From Pseudomonas quebecensis (lineage in GTDB: Bacteria; Pseudomonadota; Gammaproteobacteria; Pseudomonadales; Pseudomonadaceae), in contig NZ_CP112866.1 in assembly GCF_026410085.1 (NCBI RefSeq), positions 2,976,001 through 3,040,000 on the forward strand: 64,000 nt of DNA, in the 5' to 3' direction. A model generated the notes under the pieces. It had not been told where the DNA came from, ran no database searches, and saw only the letters and a program-made list of their open reading frames with translations. Positions 27,104 to 61,415 of this stretch are shown in pieces. A program made the translations under genes and the position numbers. Within the stretch, counting starts at the first letter, position 1. Each line of letters starts with the position of its first letter.

Positions 27104-28375
27104 ATGACCGACCGTCGTACGTTTCTCAAACAGGCTGGGGTGTTTGCCGCCAGCCTGCCGCTGGGTGCCGCCCTTCTGCCCCAGGCCGTGGCCAGCCCCC
27201 CGGCGGACAACCCATGGACGGGTTTCAAGCAACTGTTCAACCAGGACCCGGACTACCTGCACTTTTCCAATTTTCTGGTGGCGTCGCACCCAAGGCCGGT
27301 GCGCGAGGCCATCGAACGCTACCGTGCCCAGATCGACCGCAACCCGGGCCTTGCCATGGACTGGGACCTGCAGGAAACCTGGAAACGCGAACGCCAGGTG
27401 CGCGAATGGGCCGGGCGCTACCTCAAGGCCACGCCGCCGCAGATCGCCCTGACCGGCAGCACCTCCGAAGGCCTGGCGATGATTTACGGCGGCCTCCAGG
27501 TGCGCGCCGACCAGGAGATCCTGACCACGGTCCACGAGCACTACGCAACCCAGAACGTGCTGGATTTTCGCGCGCGCCAGCAAGGCACCCAGGTGCGGCG
27601 GATCAGCCTGTTCGAGAACCCCAGCCAGGTCTCAGTCGATGAAATCCTGGGCAATATCCAGCGAGCCATCCGCCGCCATACCCGCGTGCTGGGCATGACC
27701 TGGGTGCAGTCCGGCAGCGGCGTGAAGCTGCCGATCGGCGAGATCGGCACGCTGGTGGCCGACGTCAACCGCCACCGCGACGAGCGTGACCGCATCCTGT
27801 ATGTAGTGGACGGCGTGCACGGTCTGGGCGTGGAAAACCTCGACTTCCCGGACATGCACTGCGACTTTCTCATCGCCGGCACCCATAAATGGATGTTCGG
27901 CCCGCGCGGCACCGGCCTGGTCTGCGCCCGCGACCCCGAGAACAAATACGTCACGCCCATGGTGCCGACGTTTTCCGAAGACAAAGACTTCGCCACCATC
28001 ATGACCCCTGGCGGCTTCCACGCCTTCGAACATCGCTGGGCGGCGGACGAGGCGTTCAAGCTGCACCTGCAACTGGGCAAGGCGCCGGTGCAGGCGCGCA
28101 TCCATGCGCTCAACAGCGAACTCAAGGAGCAGTTGCAGGCTCATCCGCGCATCGAACTGGTCACGCCGCGCCGCGAGGAGCTGTCGGCGGGCTTCACGTT
28201 TTTCCGGCTCCGGGGCCAGGACTGCGAGGCCGTGGCGGCACACATGATGCGCCAGCGCGTGGTCATCGATGCGGTGGACCGCGATGTCGGCCCGGTGATC
28301 CGTACCGCCCCCGGCCTGCTCAATTCCAGCGAAGAGATCCAACGTTTCATGACCCTGCTCACCGCACGGGCGTGA
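27104..28375 (+). CDS. pvdN: PvdN, Tat-exported PLP enzyme modifying the pyoverdine side chain
   Basis: PvdN is a class V aminotransferase-fold enzyme that in other fluorescent pseudomonads converts the chromophore-attached glutamate to succinamide in the periplasm. The 423-residue protein starts with a Tat signal (DRRTFLKQAG, hydrophobic core, cleavage near AVASPP). The PLP Lys is Lys262 in IAGTHKWMFGPRG, and STSEGLAM and VDGVHGLG line the cofactor site. It begins 19 bp after pvdM and is followed by pvdO 34 bp later, so all three share the PvdS promoter. The enzyme predicts that a succinamide form of the siderophore is made. Confidence 0.93.
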   Translation: MTDRRTFLKQAGVFAASLPLGAALLPQAVASPPADNPWTGFKQLFNQDPDYLHFSNFLVASHPRPVREAIERYRAQIDRNPGLAMDWDLQETWKRERQVREWAGRYLKATPPQIALTGSTSEGLAMIYGGLQVRADQEILTTVHEHYATQNVLDFRARQQGTQVRRISLFENPSQVSVDEILGNIQRAIRRHTRVLGMTWVQSGSGVKLPIGEIGTLVADVNRHRDERDRILYVVDGVHGLGVENLDFPDMHCDFLIAGTHKWMFGPRGTGLVCARDPENKYVTPMVPTFSEDKDFATIMTPGGFHAFEHRWAADEAFKLHLQLGKAPVQARIHALNSELKEQLQAHPRIELVTPRREELSAGFTFFRLRGQDCEAVAAHMMRQRVVIDAVDRDVGPVIRTAPGLLNSSEEIQRFMTLLTARA

Positions 28376-28409
28376 TGCCTATTTTTACTTTTTGAACCCG
28401 AGGCCCCCT

Positions 28410-29282
28410 ATGCGTGCATCCCGATTCAACCCCTTGACCGCCCTGGCCCTGGCCGCCGCGTGCGGCGCCTGCCTGCCGGGCCTGGCCCACGCCGCCGCAC
28501 CACCCGCCGGCAAAGTGTTCAAGGACTGCAAGGATTGCCCGGAAATGGTGGTGCTGCCCGCCGGCACTTTCACCATGGGCACGCCGGAGGATGAAGTCGG
28601 CCGCGAGCCGGACGAAGGGCCGATGCATGAAGTGACCTTTGCCAAGCCGTTCGCCATGAGCCGCTTCCAGATCACCGCCGGCGAATGGGACAGCTATATC
28701 CGCCAGACCGGCGTCAAAATCGCCGACGGCGACACCCGCCCCGGCCGCGAATGCATCGCCAGTAAACCGCGCTACCCCCAGGGCCCACGTCAGCCGGCGG
28801 TGTGCATGGACATGGACGATATAAAAAACTACGTGGCCTGGCTGTCGAAAAAGACCGGCCAGCAGTACCACATGGTCAGCGAGGCCCAGCGCGAGTACGC
28901 GGCCCGCGCCGGCACCACCGGGCCCTTCCCCTTCCCGTTCGATGCGGGCAAGGGCTACAGCATCGCCGAACACGCCAACACCTACGGTCCGGCGGACGGT
29001 TACAGCTACTCCTCGCCGGTGGGCAGCTACCCGCCGAACGCGTTTGGCCTGTACGACATGCACGGCAACGTCTACGAGCGCGTGGCCGATTGCGAACACT
29101 CCAATTACGTCGGCGCACCTACCGACGGCAGCGCGTGGATGGAGCCGAACTGCGAGGCTTACCAGATCCGTGGCAATGACTGGGGCGAAGCACCGGTGTT
29201 CTCGCGCTCGGGCAACCGCAACAACATCTACCCGCAGACGCGCGGGGACTGGATTGGCTTCAGGGTCGTGCGCGACCTCTGA
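28410..29282 (+). CDS. pvdO: PvdO, formylglycine-generating-enzyme-like maturation protein
   Basis: PvdO is a periplasmic FGE-sulfatase-domain protein that in P. fluorescens has been linked to the last oxidation of dihydropyoverdine to pyoverdine. A Sec-type signal peptide ends near residue 25 (GLAHAAAPP). The FGE pattern follows: MVVLPAGTFTMGTPEDE, RFQITAGEWDSY, LSEAQREYAARAG-like VSEAQREYAARAG, YDMHGNVYERVADC and NWGE-type GNDWGEAP near the end. I start it at ATG 28410 because GAGG lies just upstream; an in-frame TTG at 28392 is less likely. It is the last gene of pvdMNO and converges on pvdF. Confidence 0.92.
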   Translation: MRASRFNPLTALALAAACGACLPGLAHAAAPPAGKVFKDCKDCPEMVVLPAGTFTMGTPEDEVGREPDEGPMHEVTFAKPFAMSRFQITAGEWDSYIRQTGVKIADGDTRPGRECIASKPRYPQGPRQPAVCMDMDDIKNYVAWLSKKTGQQYHMVSEAQREYAARAGTTGPFPFPFDAGKGYSIAEHANTYGPADGYSYSSPVGSYPPNAFGLYDMHGNVYERVADCEHSNYVGAPTDGSAWMEPNCEAYQIRGNDWGEAPVFSRSGNRNNIYPQTRGDWIGFRVVRDL

Positions 29283-29292
29283 TTGTGTTGTG

Positions 29293-29315
29293 GTGAGCAG
29301 GGCAAGCCTGCTCAC
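29293..29315. terminator. Stem-loop between the convergent pvdO and pvdF genes
   Basis: GTGAGCAGG and CCTGCTCAC (29293-29301 and 29307-29315) pair around a 5-base loop. There is no T-run on either side, so it is not a textbook intrinsic terminator, but its place between two gene ends suggests a bidirectional stop or RNA-end protector. Confidence 0.5.
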
Positions 29316-29334
29316 TACCAATAAACATCATGGT

Positions 29335-30162
29335 CTAGCTTTGCTTGGCCAGGCGCTCCAGCCCTTCATGCAAGGCCGGGAACAGGCTGTTGTTGAAGTT
29401 GTTCCAGCGCAGCTCAAGGATGGTGTCGTCCGGTGAGATCTCGGTCTTGAGTACGTCGTGGAACACTTCGCCGGAGTCGATGCCGTTGTCCACGTAGTGG
29501 AACGACGCACCGGTCAGATACAACGGTTCACACGGCTGCGTCTCCCGGGTTGCCCAATCCACCACGGCTTGTCCACGGGCACCGTACAAGGCATTCCAGG
29601 TGGCGTAGGCACCCCGGCGCTCATAGGGCGATTCGATACGGGTAATACCGGGGTGAATGTTCATGATCCGCCGCGCAAACGGCGCGCCCGGCCGCACCAG
29701 TTCATCGAGAATCACCAACAGGCCGTCAAGCACCACGATATCCGCCTTCAATTCCACCAGGGTGTCATGCAGGCGACGTTCGAAGTCCTGCTTACCGGCG
29801 ATGTGCTCGGCACTGCCCCTTGGCAGGCGGCGATAGGTGGACGGCACGCTCAGCAGCAGGTCGTTGACCCGATTGCCCTGCACCCGCAGGTCGGTCGGGT
29901 ACAGCCACTGGCGACCGGGTTGGCAGGCAAAGCCATAGTCGGCCATCAATTGCTGGTCGCGCGGGTTGTGCTCGTCATCGTCATACACCACGCCCACCAG
30001 GTTGTAGGCCTCGCCCAGCGGCGTGTCGTTGAGCGAACCCACCAGAAACTCCAGCACCGATTTCATATAGCGCTCGTGGTCCTTGTAGGCCACCAGCTGC
30101 CCGGCCTTGTCGGCGGCGGCATTTCTCAGGGACCACACATACACCAGGTTTTTCTTCGTCAT
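29335..30162 (-). CDS. pvdF: PvdF, N5-hydroxyornithine formyltransferase
   Basis: PvdF transfers a formyl group from N10-formyl-tetrahydrofolate to N5-hydroxyornithine, giving the iron-binding fOHOrn residues of the peptide. The 275-residue cytoplasmic protein has the formyltransferase core with Asn and His in MNIHPGITR (about residues 165-172), and the Asp region in HYVDNGIDSGEV. The start at 30162 (MTKKNLVYVWSLRNAAAD) is the family N-terminus; the longer frame to 30222 runs across the PvdS box and is not used. It is divergent from pvdE and has its own PvdS box. The fOHOrn product is needed twice by the NRPS modules in this window. Confidence 0.94.
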   Translation of the reverse strand: MTKKNLVYVWSLRNAAADKAGQLVAYKDHERYMKSVLEFLVGSLNDTPLGEAYNLVGVVYDDDEHNPRDQQLMADYGFACQPGRQWLYPTDLRVQGNRVNDLLLSVPSTYRRLPRGSAEHIAGKQDFERRLHDTLVELKADIVVLDGLLVILDELVRPGAPFARRIMNIHPGITRIESPYERRGAYATWNALYGARGQAVVDWATRETQPCEPLYLTGASFHYVDNGIDSGEVFHDVLKTEISPDDTILELRWNNFNNSLFPALHEGLERLAKQS

Positions 30163-30223
30163 TGTTTCGCTCTCGCTGAAGGGTTCACGCACGACGCGGC
30201 TACGCGTGCGCCTACAGAACAAG

Positions 30224-30248
30224 AACGAACCAGCTTCCGGGCAATTTA
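30224..30248 (-). promoter_or_regulatory. PvdS box for pvdF
   Basis: The minus strand reads TAAAT (30248-30244), 16 bases, CGTT (30227-30224), 62 bp before the pvdF ATG. Confidence 0.87.
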
Positions 30249-30279
30249 TCCGCCGTCGTCACCGCCGGGCGCGACGAGC

Positions 30280-30304
30280 TAAATCGTCGCGCCGGTGCTT
30301 CGTT
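30280..30304 (+). promoter_or_regulatory. PvdS box for pvdE
   Basis: CTAAAT (TAAAT at 30280-30284), 16 bases, CGTT at 30301-30304. It lies 57 bp before the pvdE ATG and back-to-back with the pvdF box. Confidence 0.88.
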
Positions 30305-30360
30305 TGTCATGGGTAAGGGTCTGTGTGCCCAGCCCTCTTTTCACTTTCCGGGAAGTACTT

Positions 30361-32013
30361 ATGACCGACCCCAAGCGCGGCGCCTTCAACGGTCTGCTCG
30401 CATTGCTCAGGCCCTTTCGCACCCTCGTCACGATCTCCGTGGCCCTGGGCATGGCCGGCGGCCTGGCTATCACGTTGCTGCTGGCAACGATCAATAACGC
30501 CCTGCACTCGCCCCAAGGCATGACCCAAGGGGTGATCCTGACGTTTGCGGCGCTGTGCGTGCTGGCGCTGGTCAGTTCGATCATTTCCGACATCGGCACC
30601 AATTACGTCGGCCAACGCATCATCGCCGCACTGCGCAAGGACCTGGGCGAGAAAGTGCTGTCGGCGCCAATCGGTCAGATCGAGCGCTACCGCTCCCATC
30701 GGCTGATCCCGGTGCTGACCCACGATGTCGACACCATCAGCGATTTTTCCTTCGCCTTCACCCCGCTGGCCATTGCCGCTACCGTTACCCTGGGCTGCCT
30801 GGGCTATCTGGCCTACCTGTCGGTGCCGATGTTCCTGATGATGGTAGTCGCGGTGGTGATTGGCAGCGCGGTGCAGTTCATCGCCGGCGGCAAGGGCATT
30901 CAGGGCTTCGACCTGGCCCGTAGCCACGAAGACGACCTGCAGCGTTACTACAACGCCATTGCCTCCGGCGCCAAGGAACTGCGCATGCACCGTCCACGGC
31001 GGTTTCGCATGAACACCCACCGAATCAAGGAAACCGCAGACCTTATCAGTGATATCCAGGTGCGCTCGGTGAACATCTACATCCTCGCCAAGACCTTCGG
31101 CTCGATGCTGTTCTTTGTGGTCATCGGCCTGGCGCTGACGATGCAGGCCTACCATCCGAACCCTGACCCGACCGTAATCACCGGTTTCGTCCTTGTGCTG
31201 CTGTATATGAAAGGCCCGCTGGAACATCTGCTGGGTTACCTGCCGGTGGTCGGCAAGGCCAAGATTGCCTTTGGCCGAATCAGCGAATTGTCAGAGCGTT
31301 TCTCCTCGCCCGAACCTCACCTGCTGATGGATGACAGCGAAGCGCCGCAACCGCTGGTCAACCGCCTCGAACTGCGCGGCGTAACCTACAGCCCACCGGC
31401 GGTGGAAGGCAGCGAGCCGTTCCACCTGGGGCCAATCGACCTGAGCATCGCCCAGGGCGATATCGTGTTCATCGTCGGCGAAAACGGCAGCGGCAAGACC
31501 ACCCTGATCAAACTGCTGCTGGGCCTCTACCCGCCCCAGTCAGGGGAAATCCTGCTCAACGGCAAGAGCGTGACCGACCCCGAGCGCGACGACTACCGCC
31601 AGCTGTTTACTACGGTCTTCGCCGATTACTACCTGTTCGATGATTTGGTGCAGGGCAGCGCCGCGCAATCGCTGGACAGCGCCGCCAAGTACCTGGAACG
31701 CCTGGAAATCGCGCACAAGGTCAGCGTCAAGGACGGCGTATTCAGCACCACCGACCTTTCCACCGGGCAACGCAAGCGGCTGGCGCTGGTCAACGCCTGG
31801 CTGGAAGAACGCCCGGTGCTGGTGTTCGACGAATGGGCCGCCGACCAGGACCCGGCCTTCCGCCGCATCTTCTATACCGAACTGCTGCCGGACCTCAAAC
31901 GCTTGGGCAAGACGATCATCGTGATCAGCCACGACGACCGCTATTTCGACATCGCCGACCAATTGGTGCGCCTGCGCGCCGGCCAGGTGGTGCACGAGAT
32001 GGCGCCGGCGTGA
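30361..32013 (+). CDS. pvdE: PvdE, ABC exporter of the pyoverdine precursor
   Basis: PvdE is an inner-membrane ABC exporter that moves ferribactin from cytoplasm to periplasm. The 550-residue half-transporter has about six membrane helices in residues 1-320 and a nucleotide-binding domain with Walker A GENGSGKTTL (about 373), signature LSTGQRKRL and Walker B VLVFDEWAADQDP. GGAAG precedes ATG 30361; an upstream in-frame start at 30295 would lie inside the PvdS box. It is followed 112 bp later by fpvA on the same strand. Confidence 0.95.
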   Translation: MTDPKRGAFNGLLALLRPFRTLVTISVALGMAGGLAITLLLATINNALHSPQGMTQGVILTFAALCVLALVSSIISDIGTNYVGQRIIAALRKDLGEKVLSAPIGQIERYRSHRLIPVLTHDVDTISDFSFAFTPLAIAATVTLGCLGYLAYLSVPMFLMMVVAVVIGSAVQFIAGGKGIQGFDLARSHEDDLQRYYNAIASGAKELRMHRPRRFRMNTHRIKETADLISDIQVRSVNIYILAKTFGSMLFFVVIGLALTMQAYHPNPDPTVITGFVLVLLYMKGPLEHLLGYLPVVGKAKIAFGRISELSERFSSPEPHLLMDDSEAPQPLVNRLELRGVTYSPPAVEGSEPFHLGPIDLSIAQGDIVFIVGENGSGKTTLIKLLLGLYPPQSGEILLNGKSVTDPERDDYRQLFTTVFADYYLFDDLVQGSAAQSLDSAAKYLERLEIAHKVSVKDGVFSTTDLSTGQRKRLALVNAWLEERPVLVFDEWAADQDPAFRRIFYTELLPDLKRLGKTIIVISHDDRYFDIADQLVRLRAGQVVHEMAPA

Positions 32014-32056
32014 ATTTTGTTTTTCCGGTTTCCGCGGGTAGGAACGTCTCACTAGT

Positions 32057-32075
32057 GGTAATGAGAACCAGCCTC
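32057..32075. promoter_or_regulatory. Fur-box-like site upstream of fpvA
   Basis: The 19-mer starting GGTAATGAGAACCA agrees with the Fur consensus at 13 of 19 positions (my count), mostly in the left half. It lies just upstream of a perfect TATAAT (32086-32091), at the place where a -35 would be, so iron-loaded Fur could block a sigma-70 promoter. Confidence 0.5.
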
Positions 32076-32085
32076 AATAAATACT

Positions 32086-32091
32086 TATAAT
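32086..32091 (+). promoter_or_regulatory. Candidate -10 box of fpvA
   Basis: A perfect TATAAT lies 35 bp before the fpvA ATG. The -35 position has no good TTGACA. No TAAAT-N16-CGT box fits here, although a TAAAT occurs at 32078-32082. Confidence 0.45.
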
Positions 32092-32125
32092 TTGCCCACT
32101 TAACATTCCAGAAGAGAAGACATCC

Positions 32126-34567
32126 ATGCCAGCACGACTCGGTCTCAGCCCACTGAGCAAAGCGCTCTCCATGCGTCGGGCCCTGAACATCAACCTCCTG
32201 CCGAGCGCCCTGGCCCTGGCAGTGTCGCTGCCGGTCGCCGGCTATGTGCAGGCACAAGAGATCGAGTTGGATATTCCCGCGCAGTCGCTGGGGAGCGCGC
32301 TGCAGACCTTCGGTCGCCAGGCCAACGTGCAGGTGCTCTATAGCCCGGGCGATGTGCAAGGCAAGACCAGTACGCCAGTCAAGGGCAAGCTGGACCCGCA
32401 ACAAGCGATCAATACCCTGCTCGCCGGCACCTCGACCACCCACAGCCTCAACGGCAACTCCCTGACCGTGACCGCCGCCGGCGCCACCACCGGGCTGGAG
32501 CTGAGCCCGACCCAGGTGACCGGTAACGTGCTGGGTAACATCACCGAAGAGTCCGGCTCCTACACGCCCGGCACCATCGCCACCGCCACCCGGCTGACCC
32601 TGACGCCGCGGGAAACGCCGCAGTCGATCACGGTGATCACCCGTCAGCACATTGAGGACTTCGGTCTCAATAACGTCGATGACGTGATGCGTCACACACC
32701 CGGCATCACCGTGTCGGCCTATGACTCGGACCGAACCAACTACTATTCCCGCGGTTTTTCGGTCAACAGCTTCCAGTACGACGGTATTCCCTCCACGGTG
32801 CGCAACGTCGGTTATTCGGCGGGCAATACCCTGAGCGACATGGCGATCTACGACCGTGTCGAGGTTCTCAAGGGCGCTACCGGGCTGCTCAACGGCGCCG
32901 GCTCCCTCGGCGCGACCATCAACCTGATCCGCAAGAAACCGACCTCGGAGTTCAAGGGTCACCTGCAACTGGGCGCCGGTTCCTGGGACAACTACCGCAG
33001 CGAAGTGGACGTGAGCGGCCCGCTGACCGACAGCGGCAACGTGCGGGGCCGGGCGGTCGCGGCGTACCAGGACAAGAACTCCTTCATGGACCACTACTCG
33101 CGCAAGACCGAGACCTACTACGGCATCACTGAATTCGACCTGTCTCCCGACACCATGCTGACCGTCGGTTTCGACTACCAGGACAATACGCCCAAAGGCT
33201 CCAGCTGGTCCGGTTCGTTCCCGTTGGTCAACTCCAACGGCAGCATCAACAAGATGCCCCGTTCCTACAACAACGGCACCACCTGGAGTTCGTGGGAACA
33301 GAACACTCGTACAGCTTTTGCCATGCTCGAACATGATCTGGGAGACGGCTGGGTAACCAAATTCCAGCTGGACCACAAGATCAACAGTTACCATGCCGAC
33401 CTCGCCTCCATTCAGTTCGTGCAGCCGGCAGCCGACGGCACCGCCGAGATCAATGGACAGAAATACACCGGCGAGACCAAGAGCACCTCCGCCGACCTCT
33501 ACGCCACCGGCCCCTTCAGCCTGTTTGGCCGCGAACATGAACTGGTCGTGGGCGGCTCGATCGGCACCTCGCGCTGGCAAGGCAAAGGGTACTGGTCGCC
33601 GGAGTGGCCACAAGGCAACAAAGTCGATTTCTATAACTGGAATGGCCATATCGCCAAGCCGATCTACGGCCCGGTGCAACAGTACATCGATGACACTATC
33701 CGCCAGTCCGGCACCTATATGACCGCCCGCTTCAACGTGATGGACGACCTGAACGTGATCCTCGGTGGGCGCGTGGCCAACTACCATGTGACCGGCAACA
33801 ACCCTTCCTACAAGGAAAGCGGCCGTTTCGTGCCTTACGCTGGGGTTATCTACGACCTCAATGACAATTTCTCGGTGTACACCAGCTATACCGATATCTT
33901 CCAGCCACAGGAAAGCACCTACAAGGATCGCAACCAGAGGCTGCTGGAACCTGACGAAGGGCAAAACTACGAGTTGGGCCTCAAGGGCGATTTCTTCGAC
34001 GGCCGCTTGAACACCAGCATCGCCTACTTCGAGGTGCATGAAGACAACCGCGCCATCCCGGACGACGCCTATAACAACCAGACGCCGTCACCGCAGAATT
34101 ACGCATTCAAAAGCTCCAAGGCCGTCACCAAGGGTTATGAGGCGGAGATCTCCGGTGAGCTGGCCCCTGGCTGGCAGGTCCAGGGGGGCTACACCCACAA
34201 GATCGTGCGCGATGAAGACGACAAGAAAATCTCCACATTCGAGCCGGAACATCAGGTCAACCTGAACACCACCTACAAGCTCAAGGGCGACCTGGACAAA
34301 TTCACCATCGGCGGTGGCCTGCGCTGGCAGAGCAAGGGCTGGTACGAGATCTACAACTCGCCGCTGGACCGAAACCAGGACATCACCCAGAAAGCCTACT
34401 GGCTGGTGGACCTGATGACCCGTTACCAGGTAACCAAGAGCCTGTCGGCGACCGTCAACGTCAACAACATTTTCGACAAGTCCTACTACACCAACGTGGG
34501 TTTCTATAATTCGGCCGCCTACGGCGAGCCACGCAACGTGATGTTCAGCACCCGTTGGGACTTCTGA
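32126..34567 (+). CDS. fpvA: FpvA, ferripyoverdine outer-membrane receptor with signalling domain
   Basis: FpvA imports ferric pyoverdine with TonB energy and signals to the pyoverdine sigma factors. The 813-residue precursor has a signal peptide ending near GYVQAQE (about residue 45), an STN signalling domain (ELDIPAQSLGSALQTFGRQ through LNGNSLTVT, about residues 47-120), a plug (ETPQSITVITRQHIEDFG, YYSRGFSVNSFQYDG, VEVLKGATGL) and a 22-strand barrel ending in Phe (FSTRWDF). The STN domain should contact an FpvR-like anti-sigma factor, which is not encoded here. It is downstream of pvdE but has its own AT-rich promoter region and a strong terminator after it. Confidence 0.94.
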   Translation: MPARLGLSPLSKALSMRRALNINLLPSALALAVSLPVAGYVQAQEIELDIPAQSLGSALQTFGRQANVQVLYSPGDVQGKTSTPVKGKLDPQQAINTLLAGTSTTHSLNGNSLTVTAAGATTGLELSPTQVTGNVLGNITEESGSYTPGTIATATRLTLTPRETPQSITVITRQHIEDFGLNNVDDVMRHTPGITVSAYDSDRTNYYSRGFSVNSFQYDGIPSTVRNVGYSAGNTLSDMAIYDRVEVLKGATGLLNGAGSLGATINLIRKKPTSEFKGHLQLGAGSWDNYRSEVDVSGPLTDSGNVRGRAVAAYQDKNSFMDHYSRKTETYYGITEFDLSPDTMLTVGFDYQDNTPKGSSWSGSFPLVNSNGSINKMPRSYNNGTTWSSWEQNTRTAFAMLEHDLGDGWVTKFQLDHKINSYHADLASIQFVQPAADGTAEINGQKYTGETKSTSADLYATGPFSLFGREHELVVGGSIGTSRWQGKGYWSPEWPQGNKVDFYNWNGHIAKPIYGPVQQYIDDTIRQSGTYMTARFNVMDDLNVILGGRVANYHVTGNNPSYKESGRFVPYAGVIYDLNDNFSVYTSYTDIFQPQESTYKDRNQRLLEPDEGQNYELGLKGDFFDGRLNTSIAYFEVHEDNRAIPDDAYNNQTPSPQNYAFKSSKAVTKGYEAEISGELAPGWQVQGGYTHKIVRDEDDKKISTFEPEHQVNLNTTYKLKGDLDKFTIGGGLRWQSKGWYEIYNSPLDRNQDITQKAYWLVDLMTRYQVTKSLSATVNVNNIFDKSYYTNVGFYNSAAYGEPRNVMFSTRWDF

Positions 34568-34601
34568 TGTAATGCCTTGATCGCCCCCAGTGGTCAAACC
34601 A

Positions 34602-34637
34602 AGCCCGATGAGCGCCTTGCTTTCATCGGGCTTTTTC
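34602..34637 (+). terminator. Intrinsic terminator after fpvA
   Basis: AGCCCGATGA (34602-34611) pairs perfectly with TCATCGGGCT (34623-34632), followed by TTTTTC. It is a textbook rho-independent terminator. Confidence 0.9.
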
Positions 34638-34662
34638 ATGCCTTGCGCTCGTCCAAACCAGA

Positions 34663-34692
34663 CGAAAAAAACCCGGATCCAAGGACCCGGGT
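34663..34692 (-). terminator. Intrinsic terminator of the NRPS operon
   Basis: On the minus strand ACCCGG (34692-34687) pairs with CCGGGT (34676-34671), followed by a run of seven T. It lies about 20 bp past the stop codon of the second NRPS gene. Confidence 0.85.
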
Positions 34693-34711
34693 GTTTGGCT
34701 CAGTCGCAACG

Positions 34712-46564
<11,853 letters not shown>

Positions 46565-46567
46565 GGG

Positions 46568-60595
<14,028 letters not shown>

Positions 60596-60650
60596 TTCTT
60601 GGGATCCGGAGCAATAGGCAGGAAGCACAAAGGCACGTCGTCCCTATAAA

Positions 60651-60673
60651 ACGAATCGCGAAAGGAAAAATTA
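60651..60673 (-). promoter_or_regulatory. Candidate PvdS box of the NRPS operon (one base short)
   Basis: The minus strand reads GCTAATTTTTCC, then 15 bases after TAATT, then CGTT, 55 bp before the predicted start. It looks like the standard GCTAAATTTTCC-N16-CGTT box minus one A. Confidence 0.6.
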
Positions 60674-60771
60674 GCGAGGGGATGCAGGCGCGAAACCGAG
60701 CGTCATCAAGGGTTACACCTGTGACGGGAAAGATGCACGTAACCGAGCTAGCATTGACGGAAACCACTTTA

Positions 60772-60791
60772 TGCAACTACATTTAGTTACA
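60772..60791. promoter_or_regulatory. Inverted repeat upstream of hicA, probable HicB operator
   Basis: TGCAACTA-CATT-TAGTTACA pairs at 7 of 8 positions and ends 13 bp before the hicA start. HicB antitoxins commonly repress their operon through such a repeat. Confidence 0.55.
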
Positions 60792-60804
60792 CGCAAGGAC
60801 CGCC

Positions 60805-61056
60805 GTGTCCAAAAATGAAAAGCTGCTGGCCAAACTGCTCAATGAGCAAATGGCATTTACATGGCCCGAACTCGTCACGCTGCTGCGTCGCCTGGGCTAC
60901 ACACAGATCGAAGGGGCTGGAAGCCGCGTCAAGTTCGACAGTGGCGACCCCACTGCAATGATCACGCTGCACAAGCCTCACCCTGGCAACGAACTGAAGC
61001 ACTACATTCGACGCCAGATCATCGAACAATTGAAATCAGGAGAACTGATTCAGTGA
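60805..61056 (+). CDS. hicA: HicA toxin, mRNA interferase
   Basis: The 83-residue protein is a HicA-type double-stranded-RNA-binding-like fold toxin that cleaves mRNA when not held by HicB. WPELVTLLRRLGYTQIEGAGSRVKF and ITLHKPHPGNELKHYIRRQII are the family hallmarks, with the catalytic His in LHKPHPG. The start is GTG at 60805 with AAGGA upstream. It overlaps hicB by four bases. The toxin-first order is normal for hicAB. Confidence 0.92.
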   Translation: MSKNEKLLAKLLNEQMAFTWPELVTLLRRLGYTQIEGAGSRVKFDSGDPTAMITLHKPHPGNELKHYIRRQIIEQLKSGELIQ

Positions 61057-61415
61057 ACAACCAACTCAAACACAAAGGCTACATCGGCTCTATCGAGGCC
61101 AGCCTTGAAGACAACTGCCTGTTCGGCAAGATCCTATTCATCAAGGCGCTGATCAGCTACGAAGGAAAAACCGTGGCTGATTTGGATGCCGCTTTTCAGG
61201 AGGCCGTGGACGACTATCTCGTGACGTGCCAGAACCTTGGTCAAACCCCGGAAAAACCCTGCAAGGGATCTTTCAATGTGCGGGTCGGACATGACCTGCA
61301 TTTAGCTGCGGCGCTGGCGGCGACCCGCAGGAAAGTCACGCTCAATGACCTGACGCGTCAGGCGCTGAATGAGTTCCTGCAACATCACTTCGCAGAACTT
61401 CACCCCAGCGCATAG
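61053..61415 (+). CDS. hicB: HicB antitoxin
   Basis: The 120-residue protein neutralises HicA and represses the operon. The N-terminal degenerate RNase H-like domain is visible in GYIGSIEASLEDNCLFGKI and TVADLDAAFQEAVDDYL, and the C-terminal ribbon-helix-helix type DNA-binding segment in NVRVGHDLHLAAALAATRRKVTLNDL-type sequence. The GTG start at 61053 overlaps the hicA stop codon (GTGA) and has AGGAGA nine bases upstream, so translation is coupled but can also start independently. A longer frame from 60861 lies inside hicA and is not used. Confidence 0.92.
   Translation: MNNQLKHKGYIGSIEASLEDNCLFGKILFIKALISYEGKTVADLDAAFQEAVDDYLVTCQNLGQTPEKPCKGSFNVRVGHDLHLAAALAATRRKVTLNDLTRQALNEFLQHHFAELHPSA

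Noticed and set aside
32078..32102. TAAAT upstream of fpvA as a PvdS box
   Set aside because: No CGT lies 16 or 17 bases downstream of it.
31925..34039. 704-codon minus-strand frame opposite fpvA
   Set aside because: It is a shadow of FpvA, whose plug, STN and barrel features are complete on the plus strand.
60861..61052. Longer in-frame start for hicB inside hicA
   Set aside because: It would overlap almost all of hicA; the GTG at 61053 has a good ribosome site and the usual HicB N-terminus.
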